From contig WTXD01000094.1 of assembly GCA_022496205.1 (NCBI GenBank), forward strand, positions 1 through 64,000: a stretch of DNA of 64,000 nt, written 5' to 3'. Under the pieces are notes generated by a model. The model ran no database searches, was not told where the DNA came from, and was given only the letters and a program-made list of their open reading frames with translations. Every line of letters starts with the position of its first letter. The first letter of the stretch is position 1. Made by a program: the position numbers and the translations under genes. Source of the DNA: Gloeopeniophorella convolvens (lineage: Eukaryota; Basidiomycota; Agaricomycetes; Russulales). Of this stretch, positions 23,990 to 36,116 are shown in pieces.

Positions 23990-24954
23990 AAAACGTCGCG
24001 GGAACCAAGAACGCTGTCTGTTGACCAACCTGGGGTCAACAGCGAATTCAGTTGCAGGGTGGATGGACGTACGAATGGCACGGCGTTCCCAGCCCCTTCA
24101 GAACCTGCTAAAGCTGCGTTCCAGGCATCTAGATCCCCTACAAAGTACAAGTTATCTGTAGAGCCGTCACCTGCAATGATAGGGTGGGAGATCGACCCGT
24201 CGGGGTTGGTCCATTGGACTTTGTGGCTTGTGAGATGCTAGGCAAATCGCGAATATCGCAAACATACCAGTCAGCTCGCCGGTGGCAGAGTTAAGCAGCC
24301 AAACGTTTGAAGGACCGTCTGCCAAATCAGAGTGATGAGTGATGCTCACGTAATCAGGTTCATTTGATCCCACCTCCTTCGTCCAAGGGGACTATGGGAG
24401 CTGCGCTACATGGCAAGATTAGGTTTATAAATTGAAAGTCTTTGTCGACGACGGTACGTACTTGGCTGAGCCCGGCCCGAGCGCAATCTGCGTCTTGCTA
24501 CCCACGAGGGCACCCTGCTGATAGATGTTACTAAGCTGTAAACCAATGTCATCTTCTGAGGGTGCAAATGACAGCCGATTCGTATTACTAGGTTCTGCAT
24601 CTCGCATACAAAGGTATTCCCTAGACAGTCGGGAAGTGCGACTGTCAAAGCGAAAGCCTCTTCCAAGAATTGCATGCGAAAGAAACCGTTTGCCATGTAT
24701 TCGATAAGGGGCGCACTTGCCCCGGCAGGGGAAAACTGCAGCTGGACGAAACCGCTGTTCCTGAGCAATACCGTTGAGAACATCGCACTTATGTTAGAAG
24801 CTGAGTCTCACACATCCTGGCGTCTCGTAGCGCGCTCTTCTGCAGGGGAACGCTGCAGCATTGCACCATCTGAGCGGCCAACGTGCGCCCCGAGGATCGA
24901 CGGCACGGCGGACAAAGTCAAAAGTGCGAAGAGCGAGACGAGGGGATTGAGCAT
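23990..24954 (-). CDS. Predicted secreted protein, family not recognised
   Basis: The start at 24954 gives a signal peptide (MLNPLVSLFALLTLSAVPSI) and a dibasic site (RR) a little later, suggesting secretion and processing. Exon 1 ends with RATRRQDV before GTGAGA; an intron of 51 nt containing CTAAC leads to NSGFVQLQFSPAGASAPLIE and LEEAFALTVALPDCLGN. Later segments read DIGLQLSNIYQQGALVGSK, DYVSITHHSDLADGPSNVWL, LNSATGELTG, VQWTNPDGSISHPIIAGDG and LYFVGDLDAWNAALAGSEG. These look like a beta-rich extracellular protein but match nothing I can name. Exon borders in the middle and the 3' end are uncertain. No cysteine-rich pattern is seen. Confidence 0.55.
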
Positions 24955-26631
24955 GATAGGGTGTGAAGCGAGCGGATGGTGCAAGGCGAATGCAGCCCGG
25001 GAAGTACAAATCGTGAGGGTTTTTAACGACCAAGTGCGCCAGTACTATACATAGATCCATCCACACCAATACGTATTGACAGGCATTGGCAGGCGTTGAC
25101 ATACAGCACAGCATGCGCCTTGAAGCTTGACAGCCCAGAATCCGAGTGGGGCATGATGAGAGCCACGAAGCGGTCGATTCCGGTAGGCTTGAGTGAGGTA
25201 CGTTTGGAGGTACGGCACAGGCTGTATCAAGGCTGTATGGTACTTCCGAGAAGTTAATGTAAGCGTCAACTCAAGTCCCTCTATGCAAGTCCAACATAGC
25301 CGTATCTAGCGTACACTGTACGAAGTTATGTCGATACAGGAAGCGCCGTGTATCAAGACGCAGAGGCTAATGCATACTTCAGTCCGGCGGGCAGTGCCAA
25401 CAGCGAGATGAGGACATACGTGATGCATCGGAGAAACAGCGGCCGTGCGAAGTTCCGGTATCAGTAACAATATACCACGTGTACTCGTCAGAAATAACTG
25501 GAGCGGACGGCACGAATAGGGGAGCAGGGCAGCGATGGTGGCAAGGGACGAATGGGCAAGGCACAAGGGCACAGGCAGGCACTTATGTAAATTAAATACT
25601 TGAACTTCAATCTCATGGCCGAGTCCCGACATGGGGCCGACCAGGACCAGGGCCGACCTAACCTTTTGGACGATTAAATGATCCTCATACATTCAGACAC
25701 AGGGTGAGGCTCGGCAATGAACCTAACTGCAAGGCTGAACAAATGAGTTACTGGCAGGATGGAACGACGAAAGTACGCAAGAAGCAGAAGATTGCATACA
25801 GAATTGGCAGAACCTGATACATTTTTGGCGCGAAAAGAGCAGTGAGGGGTGAGTGATACGGAAATCAGCAAACTGTACGAGTACAGCGAGTCGCAGACAG
25901 GAAGAGGATACGAGAGGGTATATCACATCATTATCAGGAGGACAGACACTAGTCCAGCTGCATGTCGCGTGCACCTAAGGACCCAGATAGTTGGCGTCGC
26001 ACGGTAGGAACGAACAACGGAAGGGAGGGCGGTATAGCAGAGAATCATGAAGAGGAGCTGCCGTAGCTCGCGAGCCGAGCGCGTTGACGCGAGAATTGAT
26101 GCGGTGGTCCATGCGCGTGAGGCCTTATGTAAGGGGTAGCTCAAAATGACGACTCAGTCCTACGAACGTCCCATAGCCAGATGTGACACGGTGACGCTCC
26201 AGGGAAATGGTAGCCGCATGCGTACAGGGAGAACCTGTGCGAGCATGTGTGCGATGAATCAGTGTGGTTGGATGCGGCAGGCTCATGGCGACGAGCCTAT
26301 AACGTATAACAGCCGCCTGGCACGCGGCGATCACATGCTGAAATCGCGACGCTGCGTGACGAAAGCGCGCGAGAGTCGCGCGAGGTCGCGCGGGCCGGTG
26401 CTAGGCCAGCAAAACAGTGCAGGCCTTGCTCTCGCCACGAGGCAATCGAAGAGTCGCGCGCGGCGTCCAGCCACACGCGCGACTTTGCGGCGGCGCACCG
26501 CAAGGCATATAAGTATTTTCTCAAGGTGCCAACAGCGGGCACCCTTCCGAATAGCCCATCACGCCGTCAGTCTCTGCACCCGTCATCCATCGACTAGTGC
26601 CCGTTCATTCTTCCGAACTCGTTTCGCTCTC
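24955..26631. other. Long intergenic region with GC-rich promoter block
   Basis: No gene recognised in 1.7 kb. The last part (about 26340-26500) is rich in CGCG and repeats GTCGCGCG-type words, then a TATA element at 26508. It probably holds the promoters of both flanking divergent genes. Confidence 0.5.
26508..26513 (+). promoter_or_regulatory. TATA box upstream of the M50B-like gene
   Basis: TATAAG in the context GGCATATAAGTA, about 120 nt before the ATG at 26632. Confidence 0.4.
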
Positions 26632-27860
26632 ATGGACACGGACCCTTCGCCTCCTTCCATTGCGCCGACACTTAACGGCAACCCTTTGATGCCCACGCAC
26701 GATCAGGTTGGTGTGCATGCCGTCACGCAGTGTCTTCGTGCTCATGCATGCGCATAGTGGTCCGTGCTCTACGTCGTGAGTGACCACATCTCTTCCTTGT
26801 CTTAGCTTTCAAACACCTGGAAATGGCTAGATAGTGGTATATGCAGTCGTTCTTTTTGGTCTGTGGAACATACCTGGCGCGCGAGTGATCATCAATCCAC
26901 TCAAGCTCTTTGCCATCGGATGGCACGAGCTCTGTCATGCTATATTCGTACGTTTTCAAGGCTTACGATGCGGTTTCACGTCATCGACTTTTTGACGCAG
27001 GGAATAATGACCGGGGGTACGATAATGCGTATGACGATCGACCCGTCGACTGGTGGTTGTACAATCGTACAAGGAGGCCACCCACCTTCGATCCTCTGCG
27101 CTGGCTATGTCGGTTCCTCGGTTATGGGCGGGCTATTCATATTGGGAGGGTTCGATACTCTCGTGGCGAAGATTCTCAGCTTCGTCGCGGGCGTTGGGCT
27201 CATAGCACCGTTGGCCCTGGTCAGAGACAAACTGTACGTCTGCTACCTTCGTTTCTAATAAAGAGACCTGAAGGATGCACAGGACCATATTGTTTACTGT
27301 GGTGTTTGAGGGGTTGCTGATAGGATTCTGGTTCATTGACCATGCGTACGTCTGGTCAGTGTACTTTTGGTGCGCCAATTGACGTCTGTGTCCCAGCCAA
27401 GCTTTGAGATGGTATATGCTCTTCCTTGGCATGCTTCAGTAAGTCATTGTCCCTTTTGCTCTGTTGATGGCTGAATCAAGGTCACAGCATACTGTATGTC
27501 ATATGTATGTCAATCTGCACATATTTTCATCGCCGAGGCGCTTCATGTTGTCACTGCAGGGGATATTACCGATGAGAAGTTCTTCCGCAAACCGAACGAC
27601 TCGGATTGCACCCAATTTTCCTATATGTACAAGTCGGTACCTGCCCATGGTGCGCATTTTCTCTCTCGATCGTATGTATGCGGCCGAAACCAGTCCGAAA
27701 CAGTCTGGGCCATGTTCTGGATTGTATTCCAGCTGTCTGTGCTCGTAGGGTTCATACTCGTCGGCATCGTATCGTTCAAGCTTACAAAGGGTCAGATGTA
27801 TGTTGAAGCCAGTAAGTCGCCTCCGAATAGCCTCCGCGAAGTTGCTCAGCTCGTTTGTAG
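26632..27860 (+). CDS. Fungal M50B-like multi-pass membrane protein
   Basis: Member of the fungal family annotated as peptidase M50B-like. Exon 1 (26632-26706) MDTDPSPPSIAPTLNGNP. The next exon has VVYAVVLFGLWNIPG, VIINPLKLFAIGWHELCHA with HELCH, the HExxH zinc motif of site-2-type proteases. Then TQGIMTGGTIMRMTIDPSTG, GGHPPSILCAGYVGSSVMGG, LFILGGFDTLVAKILSF, several further hydrophobic segments (FEGLLIGFWFIDHA, VWAMFWIVFQLSVLVGFILV) and FKLTKGQMYVEA. A short last exon would give TAG at 27858-27860; this end is inferred. Predicted 5-7 membrane helices. Whether the protein is an active protease is not known for the family. Confidence 0.8.
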
Positions 27861-28610
27861 AACGGTTTCTTCCGACATAAGGCACTGGCTCCACCTACTG
27901 CACGCTTTCGTCGCGTTCACCCCGTCTTGTAGATTGTGGTGCTTTGTGCATGTACCTGTTGTCTGTACTCGTACGTTAAACATCGCCAAGCTGGTGCTGC
28001 AATGTCTTTCTGTTTTGTGCTGTTTCTTGGGTATGGACAGGTCTTCGGTCGCATGTATATATACTGTAGCTGTATGCTGTCGAAGCTCTGATGCTGTTGT
28101 GCAGTTCAACTTTGAATACTGAACGTCAGTCCAACTGGCCTGGCCGGCATCAAAATTTGGCCTTCTGGACTGCGTAAGTACTTCCGCGTTCGCACCAACA
28201 GAAGCAGCCAACGAATCCGGATGTTTTCAGAGCGCGACGCTCTGGCACTCTCGGTAGGTCCATTCTGTCGCATGATTGACACATTGTTGTATCGACCCTC
28301 CCAAAAAGTTGGCCTTCCTAAGTACTAATTCCTGGGGTTAGCGTTACGTGACTGGGGCTGCGCAGTCGGCGGCCAGAGATGTTGACGAACGTAGACAGGG
28401 GTATAGGACCATTGATTAGAAAGTTACATCTTCAGTAATTGAAGCATCGGAATCGACAATCGAACGCTCAGTACGCACTTATAGCATGGTGTTCGATCGG
28501 GAGCAGTGAGTAAAACCGGTCCGCGGTGGACCGAAGTTGCATGTCCAACAGAGACAAACAGCTCGGGCCAGTGTTCGGGAGCAGCTTCGGGAGCATCATG
28601 CTACCAGAGC
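27861..28610. other. Intergenic, no gene recognised
   Basis: About 750 bp between the M50B-like gene and COQ3. Open frames overlap on both strands without motifs. Confidence 0.5.
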
Positions 28611-29701
28611 ATGTTCCACCAACTACGCATCCTCTCGAAGGATGCAAGACCTATGATCTCTGCCTCACGCGTCGCCAGCACAGGCTGGCGCATTCGCCGC
28701 GTCCATGTGTCGCCGCGGCCACTTGCCGCACTCGGGGCCCACGCACAAGCTTCTGCGCCGGATGTCTCGACAGTCAACGACGCAGAGATTGCGCACTTCT
28801 CGCGGCTGTCCGCTCTATGGTGGGACGAGCGCGGAGAGTTTGGCCTCTTGCACAAGATGAACCCGCACCGGATGGACTTCATCCGTGCGAAGGTGCTAGA
28901 GGTCGCGCGTGAGGAGGAAGGCGAAGTGGCCGCGCGGGCGCGCCAGGGGCGCATACTGGAGGGGTTGGACGTCCTGGATGTGGGGTGCGGTGGTGGTATA
29001 TTGTCAGAGGTGCGCTATATTCTTAATAGGGTGCAGGATGATGCTGATGGTTGGTGCAGACCCTTGCGCGCTCAGGAGCGAACACGCTCGCGATCGATGC
29101 GTCGGCAGAGAACATCGGTGTCGCGTCAAGCCATGCCTCCGCTGACCCTGCACTTCTAAATCTAACTTTCCGCCATACTTCTGCGGAGACGCTTGTGAAG
29201 GAGCAGAAGAGGTTTGACGTTGTGTGCTCTATGGAGGTTATCGAACATGTGGACAATCCCGCGGCGTTCCTGCGGTCGTGCGCTGAGTTAGTGAAGGTAC
29301 GCTCGTACGTGAGTGGCTGCCTTACTCGGGCTGACGCGTTATTACAGCCTGGCGGACACCTCTTTTTGTCAACCATTGCCCGGACATCGCTCTCCTATCT
29401 CCTTACAATTCTTGCGGCAGAGAAGATCCTCCGCCTCGTCGAGCCCGGCACACATACACATTCCAAGTATGTAAACCCAGAAGAACTCATTGGCTTTTTC
29501 ACAAAGCCTCTCGCTGAGGGAGCGCCGCCTTGGATCTCACGAACATACGCCCAGGGTCTCCCATCCCGCGCAGAGGCTGAGGTGCGCGGGATCGTATATC
29601 TGCCATGGCGTGGCGACTGGGTGCTAGCGCCACGTTCGGCCGCTCCTTGGTCGACGCAGTGTAACTACTTGTTTTGGGGTCGCAAGCCGGGAGATGTTTA
29701 G
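28611..29701 (+). CDS. COQ3: Ubiquinone biosynthesis O-methyltransferase
   Basis: Mitochondrial SAM-dependent enzyme that carries out both O-methylations of coenzyme Q. The start at 28611 (MFHQLRILSKDARP) gives an Arg/Ser-rich presequence; then VNDAEIAHFSRLSALWWDER and LLHKMNPHRMDFIR, the conserved N-terminal block. Motif I is LDVLDVGCGGGILSE. After an intron at 29010: LARSGANTLAIDASAENI, VCSMEVIEHVDNP, then PGGHLFLSTIARTSLSYLL and YVNPEELIGFF. It ends FWGRKPGDV with the stop at 29699-29701. Two introns. The motif set and the trailing WISRTYAQG/LPWRGDW region fit COQ3 well. A start at an upstream in-frame position is possible but less likely. Confidence 0.92.
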
Positions 29702-29937
29702 AGCTTCACCGAGAACACAATTGACTATTAATCCAAGGCAAATGAAGCCTGTGCTGGATGCGTAGCTTCAACATGTGATAAAAGTGAGATACCAGAAACT
29801 AGGATGAATGATAAAGATACAATGTGAATGACAATGTAAAAAGAGCAGACGTGGTACGAGACGCCAATATGTCACAGATACAATGAAGTACTATGGTCTG
29901 GAAGGAGAGTAGGAATCGGTAAGCGTTTATGGGTCGA

Positions 29938-30665
29938 TCAGGATGGAAGACGTTCGCCCCAGACGAGGCGCTGCTGATGTGCACGGAGAACAGCTGACAA
30001 GGCTATCCACGCCATCCACGATGCCATGACGAAGATGGAGGCGAAGAGACCGCGCAGGGTGACGCGCCACTGCCAAGAGACGGGGCTTCTTGATCTAAAA
30101 ATGACTTCGTACCAGCGCGCATGCCAATCGCGATTGAGCCATCGTAGATCGTGCACGAGTTCTTCTGCCTGAGGAACAGTCACTCAAAGCCGAGACAAAT
30201 GTCTGATGTGAGGAGTTGATCTACCTTCCGGCGACCAGAATCGTAAATAAGCTGTGCCTGGGCAACCTGTGTGTGGATCACAGGTAACCGAGATTCTAGC
30301 TCGGCGAGGACGCGCAACGACTCTGCGAGCTCATCGTCAATTTGTGGTACGCTCATGCGTAGGGTGTCCTGGTCCGCCCGGCGATATTTACGCTGAGGGC
30401 CGGTTCGGTCAGCTGCTCTAGCTAGTAAGGACCCGCAGGAGAGCACGCACCTTGATAGAGGTGAAAGAATCACGGATAATACCCTCTATAGCACGACAGT
30501 TGCTCAGGTCCTCGAGTAGCTTCTCCTTCAGCTGCTGTCAGTAACGCGAAGTCATTGAAGGCATGACAGGTTGTTATGCACCTCAAGATCCTTGAGCTCG
30601 CGTTCATATGTAGCAGATCTTCGTGACGGTGTCTGAAGAAGTGCACTGAATGGCCTGTCCTTCAT
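29938..30665 (-). CDS. Small coiled-coil protein with one C-terminal membrane segment
   Basis: Family not recognised. The start at 30665 (MKDRPFSALLQTPSRRSATYE) leads into heptad-like helices: LKEKLLEDLSNCRAIEGIIR, then after an intron RKYRRADQDTLRMSVPQIDD and LAESLRVLAELESRLPVIHT, then AEELVHDLRWLNRDWHARWY. A single hydrophobic stretch (GLFASIFVMASWMAWIALSAV) lies near the C-terminus, which ends WGERLPS with the stop at 29938-29940. Three short introns. About 190 residues. The layout suggests a tail-anchored tether or SNARE-like accessory protein, but this is inference from shape only. It converges on COQ3 about 240 bp away. Confidence 0.7.
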
Positions 30666-31295
30666 GAATATAACTTGTTCACACAGGGGCTGATGCGAAG
30701 ATGCTCACACAGACATAACGGCAGACTCGGCGTCGGGGGAATGGGATGGAACCGCGGACATACAGGTGACGTAGCTAGACACAACGGTCCAGCAAAGGAG
30801 AGAGGATGTGTGGACAAGGGAGGGGGGAAGAGAAAGGGGTGAAAAAAAGAGGAGGCGGAGGGATCTAAAGTGGTTCCCGATTGCAACTTGCTGTCTCGAA
30901 TTACGCAAGATCGCTTGATTCAAGCGCCCGTCCATATTGGCTCCACCGCCAATCCACCGCGACAAATGGCCTCGTGCTCGAAATTTCCCACCACGTGGTC
31001 CCATTCCCCTGGCAGCCAATTGCCGGTCTCACCTGGCCAGTGCGCACATCATCGATGTCCTCCATCTATCGGCGTTCAAACGTTCATCTGAAGTATCCCA
31101 CGGGGCCAAGAGGACTCGCATCACGGCTGTTCGACAAGGCGTCCATACTCAAGCGAGGCCTTCATCCGGCGACCAAGGCGCTTTACGGTAGTACCTTCTG
31201 CCAGTCCGCGTGCCGTCATCACGACCACGATACCACGCGCTCAGTTTCTTGTCGTCGCGCAAACTTTTTACGAGGCATTCGCTTAGGGAAAACCT
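30666..31295. other. Intergenic, purine-rich patch, no gene recognised
   Basis: The plus strand is G/A-rich at about 30800-30870. Open frames at 30881-31405 lack motifs and I leave them out. Confidence 0.45.
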
Positions 31296-31574
31296 TTGGA
31301 GAATGTTCTTTCCTTCTTTGCACCCTCTCTGCCGGCCGCGGTGTTCGAACATGGGCTTCCTGCCCTAGCACCATTTCTGGGCCGCACATTCGAAGACCTC
31401 GCTAAAGTTGCCAAGTATCTCACCATAGTCTCCGACGCAATTGCATTCGAGAATGCTCGCTTTACGGACTATATTGTCGATCCGGATGTCTTCGGGTTGC
31501 CGTGGCTGGTCGTGCTGCTCTTGAATGGAAGAGGAATGGCCAGCGCTGGGATGAGACTTTTCATTATGTTCTAA
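31296..31574 (+). CDS. Possible hypothetical gene fragment
   Basis: An open stretch reads LSFFAPSLPAAVFEHGLPAL, FEDLAKVAKYLTIVSDAIAF and DPDVFGLPWLVVLL, which is plausible as protein in composition, but no family is recognised and no clear start, partner exon or promoter is seen. It may be part of an intron-containing gene between 30.9 and 31.7 kb. Confidence 0.25.
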   Translation: MENVLSFFAPSLPAAVFEHGLPALAPFLGRTFEDLAKVAKYLTIVSDAIAFENARFTDYIVDPDVFGLPWLVVLLLNGRGMASAGMRLFIMF

Positions 31575-32255
31575 GCATCACCAAAGACCTCAACATTGTA
31601 AGTATGAGATCTGGGCAGACTCCGGTGCAGCGTTCCTGGCTAGGACTGGGAAGCTAGTAGAATTGCAGGTATGCCCCATATGTTTGACATAGAGGTGCGC
31701 CATCGTAAATCGCTTGTATTGACCGTTCCAGGGTGCTTGGCTAGATAATTTAGAGGCTAGTGTGCGTGTGTGGGGTGTCTTACTGTATCATCATATCGCT
31801 TATGATGCCCTCGATATTCCCGGCAACGAAATTACCACTTGTGCACCTGTCATTTCAAGTTTATCGCAGGGCCTGTCCCTGTGTAGGTTATAACAGTCCC
31901 TTGCATCCCCCAACATATAATCTTCGATATATCAGGCAGTGTGGTCATTTTCGTTGACCTCTAACGTCGTTTAGCATTTGTCGATCTGGGCCGTATGCCC
32001 ATCTTCGTCGTCATGTCTGAAAAATTGTTGCAATAAATACTGAGGGAGACTGCTCGACTCTCCGGATCCTGAGTCCATCCCATAATTATCCAGATCGCGA
32101 TGTGTCACGAAGGCACGTGTGCACGTGCATGTGACAAACGCTTACATGCGTCGGTGTGGATAGGCGTGGATGGCTGCCACGCGCCTTCGGCGCTTATCGG
32201 CCTTCACTCTACCCATACCGTATTCTTTCGTCCAGTCTGTTTCCAACCCTCAATC
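31575..32255. other. Intergenic; Mms22 promoter region
   Basis: About 680 bp with no recognisable exon. It contains ACGTGTGCACGTGCATGTG just ahead of the Mms22 gene (around 32115-32133), a cluster of CACGTG-like words. Confidence 0.45.
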
Positions 32256-35200
32256 ATGAATCTGGCCGACACCGCATCGACATCTGATGCAGAAGAACGT
32301 GAATATATCGACGCACTCAACCCTGCATATTGGGAGCATATCGACTCAGTAATCAATCTCTCCTCACACGACCGCAATGCGTCACCTAGCCAGTCTGTTG
32401 CCGAGGGGCGGCGGTCACCTCCTGATCCTTTCGTTATCCCATCCTCTCCTATAGCTATAAGTCCTATTCCTGCCCCTGCCACCCCTGATCAACTGTCGCC
32501 CGCGCAACACGAAGGCCTCGCTTTCGAAGGAAGATACTCAATGCGCACCCGTCTGCCTCGTCAGCTCAAACCCTACGCGTTCGACCGAGTTCAATATAAA
32601 TATCAAATGAAGAATAACCCGGATGCTATCGTCAAGTTCACTGGTCATCGTAATCCCGTGGAGTCTTCCCCGTCGCGCCACTCAGATGGTAGCGAGAGCG
32701 ACGCTGCGGGCGTTGCTTCAGGTTCCGGTGGTGGGCATTCTGAGCATGCTCGAAGGCGCTTCCATGCAAAAGGGAAGCAGCGCCATCGTGATGACGTGGG
32801 ACTGCACGGCGGGGCGTCTCTCAAGTCGCACAAGGTTTCGGAAGCTCGGCTGCCTGCGAGATCTCCTCGGGGGCAAAGATCTGCAGGATCGCCCATCATT
32901 GGGGAATCCTCAGCACTTCAACCTGCTCTAGGCGAGAGCGGTAGTCCTGAACTAGGGCAAGAGCATTGGTACCCGGATGCGTTCCGAGACGTTTTCAGCG
33001 AGATGGGCAGCGACGACGACCCGTTGGACGCCATCCACCACGCTCCGCAGGGTCTGCAGACGCCTCCACCAAAGCGCAAGCGGGTACGTACTTCGCCTCG
33101 GGGTATATACGTTATAGCTGACGTTACGCTGACAGCTCCGACCGCACAAACCTCCAGCCTTGTCCCCGCTGGCCTCCTCCCAACGCACCTCATTGCCAGT
33201 TCCTCCTACTACCAGCCCGGAAGCAACATCCGTACAGACGATCAGCTCGGATGCCAGCACGGAGGATAGCTCTTCGAAATCGGGGTCGTCTGATAGCTCA
33301 CTTGACATTGCCAATCTGTCTCCGCGGTCGATCATCTCAATTGAAGACAATGACACGCCGTCTCCTACACATGGACTAGGACGCTCCCAACCTAGGGCTA
33401 AAGGGAAACAGCGCTTAGGGCCTTCGCGATTTCCCGTTATCACGGACTATCTCGACCGCCGCCAGGCCAAACCAAGCGAGAAGCGGCGGCGGCGTAAGCT
33501 CTCTGCCCCTGACAGGGTATACTCAACGAAAGTTGCGGCGATGAGAATCAAGAAGAGCGGTAATTATCGCTTCTGTGGCCGCTCAGACGCTATCTAATAT
33601 TCGAATTAGATACCCGCACAGAAAAACACCGCAGTTCGAGGGACCACACGCGACATCGACGGCCTCGCCCACAGGCACAGACAGACCTTTCTGTGTTTAC
33701 GACAGCAGGCGGCCGGGTCATGTCGGGCTGGCAGAGGAGGAATGCGGTCACAATCGATGCCGAAGACATCGCCTTTCAAAGAGCCTTGGCGCCTCTGGCG
33801 AGCCGCACACGCACCTCTTCGACCCTTCAACCATCCAGGCTGCCGCGTATATGGCGCCCGCCACCAGGACGGGCAGCGCGGGACCGAACCTCCAACACCG
33901 GAGTAGGCTCGCCGACGAAACGAGCAAGACCTGAACCTGAAATGACTCGACATCGTATCATTCTTGACCTTGGTATCCCGCTTCTTCCTCTCGGCAGAGT
34001 CTTTTCCGCGAATTCATACCTCGGAAGAGGATGGTTGCACGAACTTCTGTCCACACTTTCTGGCATGGTTCCTTCAAATCCACCTCCTTCCTTTGAAATT
34101 GACGGGCACGCGCTGTCATCGATATCGTCTGCTCAAGAATTTGCGGCTTTCCTGCCGGATGCTTGCGATTCATTTACAGCCGCGTTGAGCGGAGCCGTTA
34201 CCACGACACCCAGCGCTTTCGCCGATTGGACAGCTCAATTGCACGCCGTCTGCCTGTTCGTTTCATGGATCGCCGCGCCTGCATCCGAAGCGGATGCTGA
34301 TCTCATTCGGACCGCATCATCAGAGTCTATGGGGTCATTAGTTGCACATATTGACACCCTTGTCGGCGACTCCGCAGGACAAGCAATTTCAGTCAACTCG
34401 TGTATTCTGTGTCTCCACTGGTTTGCGGTGGAGCTGCTCCTCCGCGCCTATTGGAGTGCAGCGAAAAAGGACAAGGACTTAGCAACTGCTATCAATGCTC
34501 GAATCTCAGGGTTGGTCTCCCGCCTGCTACATATCGGCATCCAAGAAGCCGTATCCCCAGCCCTCGTTGACGGCGATCCTTTGGACGACTTCTTCTTACC
34601 TGTCTATACAGCCGAGTTGTGGATCTGCTTGGTCCACCTCGGGGCGGCCTATGATGAGGCGTTCCGACCTCGAGATAGTTCTGCGTCTGGATTGGGAGAT
34701 GTCTTACAGCGGAACTTGCCTACTGCTGAATCATTATCCCGAGGAGATCTTCACGCCAGCGAAGAGATCTGGTGTGTTATTTTTAGTCTTTGTGCGCTCT
34801 CTCAGTTCTCCTCCCACGGCGTGTCGACTTCTACCCCCCGCATGAAGACATCGTGGGAGCTCGTCTTACGTGCCCTAGACCACATCCGGCTCACTGCTGA
34901 TCCTCAAGCTGATCGCGACCTCTCTTCCCGGAGTTTGCGCCGTCGCGACGCGTATATCCGTTTGGTCGTATCGCGTTGCTTTGTCCTCCACCAACGATGG
35001 AGCTGGCGACTGGATGACGAGTCGTCGTCCGCGTTATTCCGTCGCTTGGTCGAAGTTTTCAAGAGCCGCAAATTTGCCGACCTCCGCGGAGAAATCGCTG
35101 GGTTTCCCGCGTTCATGCAGGAAAACAATGTCCGGTTGCTCTCGGAGAATGGAGGTCAAGACAGTGCGTTCACAATATTCCTCAAGCTCATCTTCGCAGC

Positions 35201-35734
35201 CGCTTCTCAGATGAAGCCGTCGATGCGCGAGGAAGAATACGTTGGAAAAGCGAAAAAGTTGCTTTCGCTGGTAACGCCCGTTGGTTCTGTGCAACTCGAC
35301 AAACTCCAGTCGCCTTTCGATCACGAGCTCTCAATGCTCTACAATCGATTTAGCTCGGTAGCCCTGGCAGTTCGGGTGTATCCTTCCGTGGATAACGCAC
35401 AATATCGCATTTCCCTGGCTCGTCGCTACATTGGTTTCGCGCAGGCCGCGGCAGCTACTCGTTCAGTCTGCATACGCGCCGCGAATTTCCTTGCCCTTCA
35501 AGCATTCGATCTGTCATTACCTCTCAGCCCCGCTCTCGAATGGACGGCAGAAATCACGCACACCCTTGTTTCCGAATTTCACGCGGCCGCTCAGCGTCCT
35601 GAAGGAGATGGTCACGCACCAAGGTTGCAGTTGATGCAGTGTTTTCAACTCCTCTTGGCAGGACTGGACGACTTGTCGCGCTCCGCTACGTCTTCGGACC
35701 GAGGCACAGACATTGCTTTGGAAATCTTGCAGAA
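32256..35734 (+). CDS. Mus7/Mms22-like replication repair protein, 3' end lost
   Basis: Scaffold of the cullin Rtt101/Mms1 pathway that supports replication through damage. The start MNLADTASTSDAEE opens an acidic, disordered N-terminus; then GRYSMRTRLPRQLKPYAFDR and YKYQMKNNPDAIVK, the block I recognise from the Mus7/Mms22 family. Exons read 32256-33083, 33136-33559 and from 33622; the introns have GT-AG ends and keep frame. The long third exon is helical (FSAVALAVRVYPS-like and AQYRISLARRYIGFAQAAAA segments late). After about 1,120 codons the frame reaches ALEILQK and then runs into AT-rich DNA with a stop at 35784-35786. Family members are longer, so the C-terminal part is missing or decayed; see the next entry. 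Confidence 0.72.
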
Positions 35735-36116
35735 AGGTAAAGGCTCTAAAAGATTATTCTTTGGAGGCAAAATTAACAGTTTATAGGGTGCATTTCTATG
35801 ATTCTTACACAGAATGACCTTTGTGTAATTCCGACTATACAAGGGCTTCTGCAGCATATTGTTCAGCTTCATTATAGTCACTCCTTATTACTACAGCAAC
35901 AGCAGGGCCTCAAAGCTGAAGTTATTATTCAAGAAGATAGTCAAGATGAATATGGCCAGTTTGATTTAGACTGGAATGATCCTGAAGTACTTGCTGCTTT
36001 ACAAGAGGATGGCAGTATTAACAATTCTAATAGCTATTTCTTATTAGTCAAGGTGTGTGAACAATCTTGATCAGTCTTAAAAAAAGCTAAGAATTATATT
36101 AGCAAATAGTGGATAG
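35735..36116 (+). pseudogene. AT-rich, decayed segment, perhaps the Mms22 C-terminal region
   Basis: Directly after the Mms22 break, base composition drops sharply, yet protein-like frames persist: LEAKLTVYRVHFYDS before a TGA; then QNDLCVIPTIQGLLQHIVQL, an acidic stretch EDSQDEYGQFDLDWNDPEVL and VKVCEQS, a TGA, and SVLKKAKNYISK. The SQDxYGxF-D/E-DP pattern followed by an EQS..SP-like segment resembles my recollection of late Mms22 regions. If correct, the gene continues here as a mutated remnant; otherwise it is unrelated transposon-linked DNA. Confidence 0.35.

Noticed and set aside
24794..24960. In-frame TGA after RRQDV in the secreted-protein gene, as a nonsense mutation
   Set aside because: The TGA overlaps a GTGAGA donor, and a 51-nt intron with CTAAC and CAG acceptor restores the frame.
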